Source: Arbacia lixula (lineage: Eukaryota; Echinodermata; Echinoidea; Arbacioida; Arbaciidae). From it: 64,000 nucleotides of DNA. The position numbers were made by a program, and so were the translations under genes. Of the stretch, positions 43,701 through 52,984 are shown one piece after another. Below the pieces are notes generated by a model. It saw nothing but the letters and a program-made list of their open reading frames with translations, ran no database searches and was not told the origin of the DNA. The stretch lies in the NCBI GenBank assembly GCA_963669155.1, contig OZ022588.1:11329067-11393066 (forward strand), in the 5' to 3' direction. Numbering within the stretch: the stretch's first letter is position 1; each line of letters starts with the position of its first letter.

Positions 43701-46228
43701 CGAATTATTTTTGCACGTAATGCTATGGGCCTAGGCGCGTACGTCTGGAGATAAAATTGCTTGGGAGCAGTTTTATCTTTTATTCTAACTTTTTTTCCAA
43801 AGTGCGTTTCGGAATACCGATTTAGCTCATTTGCATAAAATTTTTATCTCGGAGGCTCATTTACATAAAAATTTTATCTCTAGCTCATTTGAATAAAAAT
43901 TTTATCTTTTATTGTAAGTTGGCTTTTCGGAATACCAAAAGATAAAATTTTTCCTAAGTCCCTGAGATACAATAAAATTTTTCCTAAGTTCGTTTTCGGA
44001 ATACCCCCCCAATAAAATTTTTCCTAAGTTCGTTTTCAGAATGCCCCCCCAGGGGGGGTATTCCGAAAACGAACTTAGGAAAAATTTTATTGTATCTCAG
44101 GGACTTAGGATAAATTTTATCTTTTGGTATTCCGAAAAGCCAACTTACAATAAAAGATAAAATTTTTATTCAAATGAGCTGGAGATAAAATTTTTATGTA
44201 AATGAGCCTCCGAGATAAAATTTTTATGCAAATGAGCTAAATCGGTATTCTGAAACGCACTTAGGAAAAAAAGTTAGGATGAAAGATAAAACTGCTCGCA
44301 GGCAATTTTATCTCCAGACGTACGCGCCTAGGCCCATAGCATTACGTGCAAAAATAATTCGCGCATTCAACTTTTTGCACATGGGCGCATCAAATGCAAT
44401 AAGGCGCGCTGATAGACATTGATGCGCAATGTCCCTTCCAGTTTCATGACATCACACCATCAGCTTAATGGTGTTAATGTATGCAAAAGACATGAAAGGA
44501 CGTTTATTACTGGCTGTCTCTGGGATAGGTGCGCAGTGCATGCGCTCGTTAATATTGGTTAAAATCTTCCTAAAATATTTTTCGGAATACCAAAGATAAA
44601 ATATTTTAAGGACATTGTATCTTAGGGGAGATAAAATTTTTATCTCTGTGGATTTTCGGAATACCGCCCCAGGGGGGGTATTCCGAAAACGAACTTAGGA
44701 AAAATTTTATTGTATCTCAGGGACTTAGGATAAATTTTATCTTTTGGTATTCCGAAAAGCCAACTTACAATAAAAGATAAAATTTTTATTCAAATGAGCT
44801 AGAGATAAAATTTTTATGTAAATGAGCCTCCGAGATAAATTTTTATGCAAATGAGCTAAATCGGTATTCTGAAACGCACTTAGGAAAAAAAGTTAGGATG
44901 AAAGATAAAACTGCTCGCAGGCAATTTTATCTCCAGACGTACGGGCCTAGGCCCATAGCATTACGTGCAAAAATAATTTGCGCATTCAACTGTTTGCACA
45001 TGGGCGCATCAAATGCAATAAGGCGCGCTGATAGACATTGATGCGCAATGTCCCTTTCAGTTTCATGATATCACACCAGCAAGCTTGATGGTGTTAATGT
45101 ATGCAAAATACATGAAAGGACGTTTATTACTGGCTGCATCTGGGATAGGAGCGCAGGGCATGCGCTCATTAATATTGGTTAAAATCTTCCTAAAATATTT
45201 TTCGGAATACCAAAGATAAAATATTTTAAGGACATTGTATCTTAGGGGAGATAAAATTTTTATCTCTGTGGATTTTCGGAATACCGCCCCAGAGACCACT
45301 ACATTTCACATCAAGGCACTCCACACCAGATTAATGCATTTAAGATAAGTTGAGCCCTATCTGCACTGGCCAGTGCAAATAGTTTTACAGCATGATTCAT
45401 GAATGGAGAGTCTACATTCATGAATCATGACATAAAGCTGTCATAAACTGTTGCATGATCGCTATGGGGTGTTTCAAATGTACATCACAAGGATTTTTTT
45501 TTTTTTTTTCATTTTTAGACTTAGTGAAAAGGTTTGCAAAGCTTTTGACTGTAAGATTTTATTCATGTTTAGCGTTTATGGTATACTGCTGATCCACGAC
45601 AAGTTTCATGACATTTGTAAAAGGGATAGATCTACCCAAGGTAGATTCCTATGCAGTAATATTATCTTCACTTAATTACAAGCATGACTAGGCTCAACAT
45701 GCTCAATCGAACAAAAGTTCTACAAACGTAAAAACTAAGTTTAGTCTAGAACGGAAAGTCAGTCTCTGTTATGACATTGGATCCACTAAGATTGGATCTT
45801 GCTCTTCTGAACGTCCTGCCAAAATTAATGATTTCCATAAAGAATGCCAAATCAGACGTTTTATAAGGTCAAATCTTAGATAAAGCCAGCCGCTCAATGC
45901 CCTTGCAAAACAGCGGCACTTCGACTTGCGGCCCCCGGGCAGAGACGGGGCGCAGCAACAGCACGGAAACGAACTCACCCCTCACATCCTCTGCAAAAGA
46001 CTTCCACGTAGGAGCAAAGTGGATACAGTGGCCGCACCAGCTCGAATAAAACTCCACAATCCAGACTTTATCGGATCTGAAAACTAATTTCTCAAAATTT
46101 AAATTGTCCAACACAACTACATCTCCACCGGCATCGTAGAGTATAGCAGCTACTCCTGCAGAAACGCTGATAATTACAAACACATGAACTGTATAAATCA
46201 TTAATCGCGAGACATGTCGCGATGCCAT
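29682..46228 (-). CDS. QSOX1: Quiescin sulfhydryl oxidase (QSOX), complete, 11 coding exons
   Basis: QSOX is an FAD enzyme of the secretory pathway that makes disulfides in client proteins and passes electrons to O2, giving H2O2. Joined exons give about 851 residues, with all splice phases agreeing. Features: hydrophobic signal peptide (about 9-30); thioredoxin domain with WCGHC (Cys65, Cys68); second thioredoxin-like domain without CxxC (about 140-253); a long acidic, Gly-rich linker (about 260-470); helix-rich region and Erv/ALR domain with [15 protein letters not shown] (Cys597), CQNC (639-642), the HNRVNKRL flavin-binding motif and CASC (699-702); then a hydrophobic anchor (about 817-838) followed by a basic tail (RRRRR). 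The start codon has a good context (AAGATGG). Vertebrate QSOX1/QSOX2 orthology is not resolved; an invertebrate single QSOX is likely. Introns are rich in inserted elements. Confidence 0.95.
30897..31085 (-). repeat. Short hairpin-ended repeat with DR1 motif
   Basis: Contains GATGACCTTTGACCTCATC, a related unit to 7075-7315 in reverse (ACCCAAGGATCAAGTTTGATG, AAATAAAGTAATGAGAGCAA), CAGACCAACAGACTAACAGG and a terminal hairpin GTCTCTGCTGAAC / GTTCAGGTGAGAC. Same layout as the larger elements at 26405 and 52985. Located in a QSOX intron. Confidence 0.6.
31141..31279 (-). CDS. QSOX1: QSOX exon 10: Erv domain start, CSLW motif
   Basis: It encodes [20 protein letters not shown] and WTLFHTLTV, a hallmark of the QSOX Erv domain. 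The acceptor ATGGCAACAG gives phase 0. The donor is uncertain: GTAGGT after AGGAGAT gives the required phase 1, but a small extra exon between this and exon 11 cannot be excluded, because vertebrate QSOX has about 10 more residues here. Confidence 0.85.
31712..31831 (-). CDS. QSOX1: QSOX exon 9: helix-rich region
   Basis: The acceptor is TCTATACAG and the donor GTAAGA; 40 codons in phase 0. It encodes [19 protein letters not shown], matching QSOX 'FPGR..V...L...WL'. Confidence 0.93.
31976..32243. mobile_element. Fold-back element with tRNA-like centre
   Basis: Arms of about 60 bp: AAGAATGTTCTTTATTTTTG...GATAAGCACCGTATGTTCA mirrored by GAACATACGGTGCTTATC...AAATAAAGAACATTCTTT. The loop at 32091-32160 holds TCCTCGGTGGTCTAGTGGTA, like the 5' half and A box of a tRNA(Glu/Asp), followed by a triplicated TCTAGTAA motif in place of the rest. 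Confidence 0.8.
32298..32759. mobile_element. Fold-back element in QSOX intron
   Basis: Arms of about 95 bp: GCGTACGCCGAGAAAACTTA...CATTTTCCACGCTG...GTGACGTCA mirrored by TGACGTCAGTTTTGAATGGC...TAAGTTTTCTCGGCGTACGC. The AT-rich centre is about 270 bp. Confidence 0.85.
32895..33412 (-). repeat. Minisatellite derived from the 3' end of QSOX exon 8
   Basis: Seven diverged intronic copies start near 32895, 32961, 33030, 33097, 33169, 33237 and 33302; an eighth is the exon end itself (33380). Period 62-78 bp. Minus-strand consensus: TCTGACTAACTATGTGGCTG + TTCTCAACAAG, then an intron-derived GTACAATTTGAATGGACA segment. Confidence 0.9.
33380..33509 (-). CDS. QSOX1: QSOX exon 8: helix-rich region start
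   Basis: The acceptor is CCCTGTCAG and the donor GTAATT. It encodes [19 protein letters not shown] and [11 protein letters not shown], matching QSOX 'VDLES.L.Y.LR.EV...L..F...L'. Its 3' end is the source of an intronic minisatellite. Confidence 0.94.
33885..34586 (-). CDS. QSOX1: QSOX exon 7: large acidic low-complexity linker
   Basis: 702 nt; acceptor CTGCAG, donor GTACGT, phases fit both neighbours. After a helix ([15 protein letters not shown]) it encodes about 200 residues rich in Glu, Gly, Asp and Lys ([24 protein letters not shown]), then [20 protein letters not shown]. On the plus strand it is a pyrimidine-rich track. No domain is recognised; it is probably disordered. Much longer than the matching region of vertebrate QSOX. 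Confidence 0.88.
34712..34757. repeat. (TC)n microsatellite
   Basis: About 23 TC units on the plus strand, followed by the CATC-rich array. Confidence 0.95.
34780..35405. repeat. CATC-type satellite filling a QSOX intron
   Basis: About 620 bp of CCATCCATC/CCACCCATC/CCAATCCATC. Higher-order blocks such as CCACCAATCCATCCAACCAT with AATTGTTCC recur at ~35025 and ~35165. Long open frames across it are artefacts of the repeat. Confidence 0.97.
35421..35578 (-). CDS. QSOX1: QSOX exon 6: second thioredoxin-like domain
   Basis: The acceptor is CACCTTCCAG and the donor GTGAGG. It encodes [27 protein letters not shown] and LDKSG. The donor is only about 15 bp from a CATC minisatellite filling the intron. 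Confidence 0.92.
35926..36019 (-). CDS. QSOX1: QSOX exon 5: second thioredoxin-like domain start
   Basis: The acceptor is ATGTGCAG and the donor GTGAGT. It encodes [18 protein letters not shown], matching QSOX 'L.LIFE...SYLGRE'. Confidence 0.92.
36669..36771 (-). CDS. QSOX1: QSOX exon 4: interdomain helix
   Basis: The acceptor is ATGACAG and the donor GTGAGT; phase 2 in and out. It encodes [18 protein letters not shown] and HWPSLEPA, matching the 'W P.L.P' link between the two thioredoxin domains. Confidence 0.88.
36953..37112. mobile_element. Small inverted-repeat element
   Basis: GGGCCATGTTGCATATATGG...TGTAACTTTCCATCAATGGTA is mirrored by TACCATTGATGGTAAGTTAC...CTTTATGCAACATGGCTC. Arms about 65 bp, MITE-like. 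Confidence 0.8.
37113..40268. other. QSOX intron, nothing recognised
   Basis: AT-rich intronic DNA between exons 4 and 3. No exon, RNA gene or clear repeat stands out. Confidence 0.5.
40269..40441. mobile_element. Palindromic element with (CCCTTT) arm, internally deleted copy
   Basis: Ends TACACTCCAGCTCAAAGGAA and TTCCTTTGAGCTGGAGTGTA, centre GCTTTAGCCTAAAAAGC. The left arm lacks the GGGAAAGGGAAAGGGAAG block present in the fuller copy at 61753-61987. Confidence 0.9.
41126..41230. repeat. Imperfect hairpin
   Basis: GCCTGTACATATTTGCCATA...ACAGACAAGT pairs with ACTTGTCTGTC...TGTGGCAAATTTGTACAGAG. Arms about 45 bp. Confidence 0.65.
41539..41590 (-). CDS. QSOX1: QSOX exon 3: thioredoxin domain end
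   Basis: 52 nt exon; acceptor GTTTCAG, donor GTGAGT. It encodes [18 protein letters not shown], like QSOX 'F.PF....TG..YRG'. Confidence 0.86.
41934..42424. mobile_element. MITE family 'AGGGATAGTCCACCCTGA', copy 1
   Basis: Ends TTAAAGGGATAGTCCACCCT and AGGGTAGACTATCCCTTGAA are inverted. The interior includes two CRE-like TGACGTCA sites and GAAGGAATATAG...GGGAGAGCACCTTGCACGTG, shared with copies at 48085 and 60655. In QSOX intron, 30 bp from exon 2. Confidence 0.85.
42457..42557 (-). CDS. QSOX1: QSOX exon 2: thioredoxin domain
   Basis: The acceptor is CTTGCCCAG and the donor GTAGGG. It encodes [19 protein letters not shown] and HGYPSIK, matching the QSOX 'AALDCA...N...C' and cis-Pro segments. 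Confidence 0.93.
43392..45290. mobile_element. Trimeric inverted/direct array of a ~620-650 bp element with 8 bp target duplication
   Basis: Unit A (43392-44050) is followed by its inverted copy B (44052-44670) and a direct copy of B, B' (44672-45290). Every unit end is GGGG(C/G)GGTATTCCGAAAA or its complement. The composite is flanked by AGAGACCA on both sides (43384-43391 and 45291-45298). B and B' differ at roughly 3% of positions by eye. 8 bp duplications are typical of hAT and P-type transposons. No transposase frame. Confidence 0.9.
45391..45431. repeat. Perfect short hairpin
   Basis: CATGATTCATGAATG and CATTCATGAATCATG are perfect inverted repeats around a 9-11 bp loop. Confidence 0.8.
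45979..46228 (-). CDS. QSOX1: QSOX exon 1: signal peptide and thioredoxin active site
   Basis: ATG at 46226-46228, donor GTGAGT. It encodes a hydrophobic leader ([20 protein letters not shown] region) and [19 protein letters not shown], the QSOX redox-active thioredoxin core. Confidence 0.95.
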
Positions 46229-46333
46229 CTTTGTTGATTCGTGTCAAGTGAATCGTGTGGAAAATCGCTATCGAGCTCCGGCTGTGTGTACTCTGTTTGG
46301 AAGTGTGTGTGTGTATGTGTGGAGGAGGGGTTT
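46229..46333 (-). promoter_or_regulatory. QSOX 5' flank / promoter-proximal region
   Basis: Only about 105 bp separate the QSOX start codon from an inverted-repeat element. No TATA box is evident, so the core promoter is either within this piece or upstream of or inside the element. The transcription start is unknown. Confidence 0.35.
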
Positions 46334-46572
46334 ATTGCCATTTCGTCCAATCCCAGTTGGTCTACTCACCATTTCGTCTACAAGGAACCCCTTAAATATA
46401 CCGTTTTAGATTAAAATACTGGGTTAACTTATCAACAACTCTAATCTCCACCATAACCTAAACCGTTATCCCTAATCCAGACCCTCTACCCTAACCCTAA
46501 CCCATACTTATCAGCATGTGATGGTAGACGAAATGGTGAGTGGACCAACTGGGATTGGACCAAATGGCAAAT
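46334..46572. mobile_element. MITE with 48 bp inverted ends and telomere-like core
   Basis: TTGCCATTTCGTCCAATCCC...CACCATTTCGTCTAC is mirrored by GTAGACGAAATGGTGAGTGG...TTGGACCAAATGGCAAA. The core holds ACCCTAACCCTAACCC (46489-46503) plus degenerate CCTAA units. Confidence 0.88.
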
Positions 46573-46927
46573 CACCGGAGGAGGGGGGGGGGGGGGGGGG
46601 TATGTAGGGGGGTGACTTCTATGGAAATCCATATGCTGGTTGTTGGTATTCCCGACGTGCACCGCACCGCACGATGATATTACCAGGGACATGAGAATGA
46701 CACGACAGTTTTAAGAGGTATTTAAATGCAATTTATAGTTTTTGCTGTTCTACTAATACTAGGTGTTAACAAATACTTTTTGAAAAATAATTTTATAATA
46801 AGTTACAGTTCGACCCTAGCTAAAATTTCAACATCAATAACAAACCTGATCAAGTCATGGTATGACAATATTTTAAAATCAGGTTTCGTGACATTCCATC
46901 AATTGTTATTCTTTTAATTATCCGTGG

Positions 46928-47207
46928 AATAGTTAATGACATTTTTCACTTTTTGACAAATTCGGACATAAAAATTTGTGTGAATCAGATGATTGATTTA
47001 GAACACAACAGCGTCCATTGTTCATCACACATGTCAATCCATTAGCAACTGCCACCACAGTGTCATTAATAATTCATTAATAATTATTAAGTGGACATCC
47101 GTGATGCTCATTGGGTACTGTGGGGTTCTAAATCAATTATTTGATACCCACAAAAATACTGTTTAAGTCCGAATTTGTGCAAAAGTGAAAATCTCATTAA
47201 ATATTTC
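46928..47207. mobile_element. Fold-back element
   Basis: AATAGTTAATGACATTTTTC...GACAAATTCGGAC...GATTGATTTAGAAC is mirrored by GTTCTAAATCAATTATTTGA...GTCCGAATTTGTGC...GAAAATCTCATTAAATATT. Arms about 85 bp. Confidence 0.8.
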
Positions 47208-47399
47208 AAGGATGATTACAAGAATGATATGTGGCATTAAATCTGCTTCTAAAAATGATACCATTTAACTTTTTGATTTCAGCTTGATTCGAGGTGCATC
47301 CTTTTATTTTGAGAAGTGTCAACACGTTTTGGGTTTTTTTTTAACACATTACTTTTTCCTGTTCTACACATAATTCCTTGACACCCTATATAGGCTAGC

Positions 47400-47890
47400 T
47401 TTTTTCAAACATTGTTTTTCTTTTTCCCGCCCGTCCATATTTATCATTTACATACATTCTCTCTTTCTCGATCTCCGTCCTTCCTTGCCATAACAGTTTG
47501 TGAATAGAGCATATTATGTGAAATGGCATTACATTTCGTCTGCACCCCCCCCCCCCCCCCAGCCCCCTTTATTTACACACCCTCATTAAGATCCTCCATG
47601 AATATAGCTTCTTCCATTTATGATATGTCTTAGATTTCTGTAATTCAAACTATTTTTCAACACTGTTTCTCTTTTTCCCGCCTGTCCGTATTTATCATTT
47701 ACATACATTCTCTCTTTCTCGATCTCCGTCCTTCCTTGCTATAACAGTTTGTGAATAAAGCATATTATGTGAAATGGCATTAGATTTCGTCCCCCCCCCC
47801 CCCCCACCCCCTCCATTTATACACCCTCCTGAAGTGTCTCCACGAATATAGCTTCTTCTCATATGTCTTAGATTTCTGCAATTCAAGCTT
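47400..47890 (+). repeat. Tandem duplication of a ~245 bp unit
   Basis: Two copies (about 47407 and 47656) share CTCTCTTTCTCGATCTCCGT, AACAGTTTGTGAATA, GCATATTATGTGAAATGGCA, a poly-C run and AATATAGCTTCTTC. Confidence 0.88.
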
Positions 47891-48084
47891 TCATCATGCT
47901 GTTGACATGCAGGTCTGAAGTTGGTGTAGAAATAATTGGTGTATACAGATGTTGATCAAGATTAAAGAGGTGGGGAGCAGATTTGCCACCACCCCCACCC
48001 CCCCCCCACCCCCCACCTCCACCCACTCCCATATTTTTCTGCCACCCAATTTTGAAAGTACATGACTGTGTAGGGTTTATATTG

Positions 48085-48606
48085 TTATATAGTCCACCCT
48101 GAAATTAAGTTGGCTTCAATTAAAGCAGAAACATGAAAGAAACATAATGAAGGTTTGATGAAAATCCGTCAAAGGATAAATCAGTTACAAGTATGATTGT
48201 TTGAAGTCTTGATTTTGTGAAGTCACTCGCGAGATGCTCTCCCAAATGTTGTTGACTATACTTTTTTTTGAAAATGCCAATTTTCTGAAAAGGATATGCA
48301 TCATTTTACTTATGCATTTGATACATCATTAGAAACAAGTTTATACACACATACCTCTATGAGAAAAAGAAACTTTCACCAAAAACTTAAAAAGAGCAAA
48401 TTATGGAGAGAACCTTCTCCTTTTCCTTTCACATGAGAGGAGATAACAACTTGCACGTGACGTCACAAAATCAAAATTTTAAAAGATCAACACTTTTTTA
48501 TCCTTTGATGGAATTTCGTCAAATCTTAATCAATATGTTTTTGTTTAAAGTTTCTGCTTTTTTTTTTTTAATCCAGCTTTACTTCAGGGTGACCTATCCA
48601 TTTAAG
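48085..48606. mobile_element. MITE family 'AGGGATAGTCCACCCTGA', copy 2
   Basis: Starts ATAGTCCACCCTGAAATTAA and ends CTTCAGGGTGACCTATCCAT. It contains GCACGTGACGTCACAAAATC, as copy 1 does, but with the interior inverted relative to it. Confidence 0.8.
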
Positions 48607-48760
48607 CGTTATGGATTTACTACGAGTCGGACCTGCATGGCCAATTCTTTTGCAAATTATTTAATGTAGCCATTCACGCGGTGAATAATCTGCAAATTAG
48701 ATTGTAATTACTTCTATCCAAGGACATGCATTTTATCCCTGCCGTACCTTACTCCTGTAC

Positions 48761-48829
48761 AAGGATTTTTACTCTACTTGTCAAGGATTTTTACTCTACT
48801 TGTCAAGGATTTTTACTCTACTTGTCACA
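48761..48829 (+). repeat. 23 bp x 3 tandem repeat
   Basis: CAAGGATTTTTACTCTACTT plus GT repeated three times with no visible mismatch. Confidence 0.95.
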
Positions 48830-49019
48830 TATCTCGATGCAAGTAATGCAGGCAAGCTCACATATCAAAAAGATACTGCCATGAATTAAATATGTTGGCT
48901 TCGATATTTACGGAAGGTTGTAAGCAATAAGATATTGCAGCCAAGATGGGTTACCATGACGACTGTTGCATTCTAGCGCGTGCTGCAAGAGGGATCTCAA
49001 TGCTGAACCTGTTACTGAG

Positions 49020-49069
49020 TGCATGTGTGCGTGTGTGTGTAAGTGTGCGTGTGTGTTTGTGTACGTGTG

Positions 49070-49140
<71 letters not shown>
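49020..49140. repeat. (TG)n microsatellite
   Basis: About 120 bp of GTGTG with a few GCGT and GTAC interruptions. Confidence 0.97.
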
Positions 49141-49141
<1 letters not shown>

Positions 49142-49599
49142 CAAATGCAGGGATGAACATGTATAATACATGATCTGGAGTAATGCTATTTCATGTTGTC
49201 ATGGAAACAATTACCTTTTCATCCAAACTCTTGGTACATGTACTGTGAATATATAGTCATATATTTCTCAAAGAATGTTAATGGATGCAAGAGTTACTTA
49301 GATCATGGCTATACAAAGATTGCTTTAATAGGGGTTCAAGTGCATTTGGGGGGGGGGGGGGGAAGGGGAAACAAAAAAGAACAACTTCTCTTCAGAAGAA
49401 CCAAGTTTTGTTACAACTTTTTCTTTATCTTTAAAGAGCAATGTTGCTTGTTGCTCTGAAACTCAAACTGGTGCTCTTGATTTACTTAATCTTATTCATG
49501 TATGTTTTTATATTTTTGTTTTGTTTTGTATGATTATTATTATTATTTTTTTTTTTTTTTTGGGGGGGGGAAGGGGTGGTTGCGAATCATTTGAACCCC

Positions 49600-52040
49600 C
49601 CCCCCCCCCCACCTTTATGTGAGCAGCAATATGTAGAGGACTCAGAAGAAAAAGAATGAGGTACAAAATTGCAAATGAATTATTCTTTTATTATAAAAGA
49701 GAACACACCTTTATTTGTCTAATTCAATGAACTTCACAATCAAACTTGCATTAAGTACGAGTCTGACATGAAAACAAATAAAATATTATTCATAGAATTC
49801 AGCATAAGCACTCTAACATGAATGTTTGTCACCCAAATTTTATGCATAAGACCCCATACCGATATTTACATGGAATCCAGTCAGGCACGTGCGAAGATCC
49901 CTTTCAGTAGAAACAAAAGAGGTGATTTTATGGAGAGTTTCTTTCATTACACCTTGAATAGAATATCACATGCAGTCTAGCAGTCAATCTTATGGCCTTG
50001 ACATTCAACTTGCTCATTGATAGATACATTTTGCATTTCTATAACATTTTTTTTTTCTAACACAGCTGTAACTACATTTTCATGGCATGTGAAAATCAGG
50101 TCAACTTGGAGTCAATGTAAAATGTAAGAAAAGTGAATTCTCCCATCACGAAAACATTTCTGGCATTTATATACATTTGAAATAAAAGATTACATTGCAT
50201 TACTCCAGTCACTTTCTTCTTAATGTAATTGCAATATAGGATTAAGCCAAAAATATCAGTTTTGGAAAATAACATATCGATGAATTAAAAAAATACATCC
50301 ATGCTTATATATCCAAGCCATTTCCAGCCGAATCACTTGTCCTAAGACTAATTCAGGATTGGCAACATTAAGAGTATGATTAAAATTGCCAACATCAATT
50401 TGTTGTATGACCAGTCCTGGCTGCTTAATCAAACAGGTTTTGAAAATAATACATAAAATTGTTCTTTCAAATTTCAATAGTACTCTTCCATTTCATTGAC
50501 AATTCACCGGATTTCAGAGAAATTATTGACAAAAGATAATGTCAAGTGAGACATACGCCCGTATTAATAGACAGACTGATACTGCATATTATCATCTAAC
50601 TCTTTATTGGGGACTTGTAAGCATGTAGCACTAAAGAATTTTTTTCTCTATAAAATTGGATCAAATGACAAGTTGTAATACATGTACATGCACAGGATTA
50701 ACTCACTGGAGATGGCAATATGAAAACTGAACTAATGTGACCCCAAAACACACACATACATAGAAACTCATGCCTGCTCTGCACGGTGCTATTGGAAGAA
50801 CATTTACATAAATATAATGAGTGTAAGCAATGTAAGTTACCTACATTCTGCTTAACTAGATTGTACACATCATATTGCACATTTTACTTACACAATTTTT
50901 TTGATAAATTCCAGATATATTTGATACTATATTCTGTATACACACTACTGCACTCTATCTCGGTATGTACAAAATTACATCAAGGCAATAACCTTCAATT
51001 CAAAGTGCAAATATCTTGATGAATGCAAACTGAAAATATGGTACAGGAAAAATTATACATTTGCATCACACCTTTACAGCATTGAATATCAAAATTAAAG
51101 CATTGAATATAGAATTTACTCTTAGCTTTTGGGGGTAAGGAATATGGCTATTCACATTAAGGAAACCTTTCACACAACAGCGTAGAACTCCTTTTTTTTT
51201 AAAGGAGTCAATAGAATATAAGAGAAAATCTGATAAAACAAAGTATAAATTTGCATATCATTCTATAAGCACTTCACCTCCTACATGTAGTTACATCATT
51301 GCAGACAGCAAAAGAGCAAGCATAAATATTACATATTCAAAATCTGGCTTGCATGTTAATCATGAGCCTGTGCCAAGAACTGAAGATGTTCTATTGGGCA
51401 AAATGAATTTGCACAAGCACACCAGAAGAAAATCCACATTCCTTTTAAAATGCATGCAAGTTCTCAATATTCTACTGCACTTAAGATCCAGAAATAATGC
51501 TTTGCAAAGTTGAAATATGTTCTGTGATCAAAGAAAACTTACAACTTCAAACTATGTGTAATCAATGATAGAACAAGAAAGCTACAGTCTTAAATTAAAA
51601 CGTTACAAATAGCAATTTCAGCATCTAATTTTGCATCCAAATGACATGTTAAGACAGGATAACAGTACATATATATATTAGTACTGTTTTCACACCAGGA
51701 ACATATCGCTTTCCATACAATGCCACAAGAATAGTTATTATACTTCCAACAGTTATAGCACAACATCTCATTGTACATATAAAAGCTTTTCTCAAATTTA
51801 CAAGTCACACAAGTTGATACCCTTTATCAATAATGTATAATGCTGTAACGTCACTCCACTCCGCAACTCTTGAAAAAGGCTGGTACAATCAAGAAATTGA
51901 TGGATTTTTAAGTGATATTGATATGCTGTACATATGTTTTGAACAGCATTTATAGTCACATTCCCTCTGTGTTCTAGCCATTTGTGTTGGAGATAAAATG
52001 GTTCTCTATGGGATTTGTGTATTACATATGAATACATTCT
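49600..52040. other. 2.4 kb without recognisable genes
   Basis: AT-rich intergenic sequence with no credible coding frame on either strand and no clear repeat structure. Confidence 0.5.
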
Positions 52041-52099
52041 CACATGCCACACATAGAGTTAATCACTTACAATCATTATCTCACAGGAGTCTTCAATAT

Positions 52100-52375
52100 G
52101 CTGTTCAGAAATAAGACAGAGTCACATAACACTGATCTTTATGCCAATAGTACTGAGAGAGTCAACCATCTTGAAAACTACATTGACTTAATACAGATCT
52201 TTATGCCAATAGTAAGGAGGGTTAACCATCTCAGAAACAAGCCTTGAAAACTATATTGATTTAATACCTTTAGGCCTATAGTAATAAGAGGGTTAACCCT
52301 CTCAGTAACAAGCCTTGAAAACTACATTGACTTAACACAGATCTTTATGCCAATAGTGATGAGAGGGTTAAAACA
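52100..52375 (+). repeat. ~75 bp tandem repeat, four diverged copies
   Basis: CTTTATGCCAATAGTA...GAGGGTTAACCATCTCAG...CTTGAAAACTACATTGACTT recurs four times with substitutions and small deletions. Confidence 0.8.
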
Positions 52376-52984
52376 GGCCATATGTTTCCTCTCTATTCAT
52401 CTCCCCCTTGTAAGCATCTGTTAAAGTGCCATCTACAGGGTACACGTATGAGCACATTTCAGTCTGAAAATGAAGGCTAGAAAAAGAGGTATATCAGTGC
52501 TGTATTCCCTGAACTTGATAAGAGCACTAACGATAGAAACAGACAAAAGGATGACAGAAAACAGTGAGAAAGATCCATAAATAATTGAAAGAAATTCTAA
52601 TTCAAGAAATTGGATAAGTGATAAAAAGCCCTGATTTTGTGCACAGTTGTAATGAACACACAAATGTGGAACAAATAATCCATTATCTTAGAGAGAACAC
52701 AACACAGGCACACCCTATTTAAGAACATGAAAGTGGGCTACGTTGTGCAGTAAAGAGTAGAATTGGAGTAAGAACGAAACATGAGCTCAATGTATAAGTT
52801 GTATTCAGAAATAAAGCATATAATATAAGGGCTATAATGACTGGGTATGATATATCACAAATGCGACCGTGCCATATCATTCACACCGACATAGGAATGG
52901 GACAGAAAATGAGCAACTCTTCAATCATCATAGTCCTTGCATGATTGGTTATAAGCAGATAAAACAAGGCATTAGCAATATTGT

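Noticed and set aside
45063..45299. 78-codon minus frame in the trimeric element, as a possible transposase remnant
   Set aside because: No transposase motif; the frame is not kept in the sister unit at 44052-44670.
46489..46503. True interstitial telomere
   Set aside because: Only about two and a half CCCTAA units, wholly inside an inverted-repeat element; more likely part of that element.
49020..49173. Cys/Val and Thr/His repeat frames
   Set aside because: Translation of the TG microsatellite.
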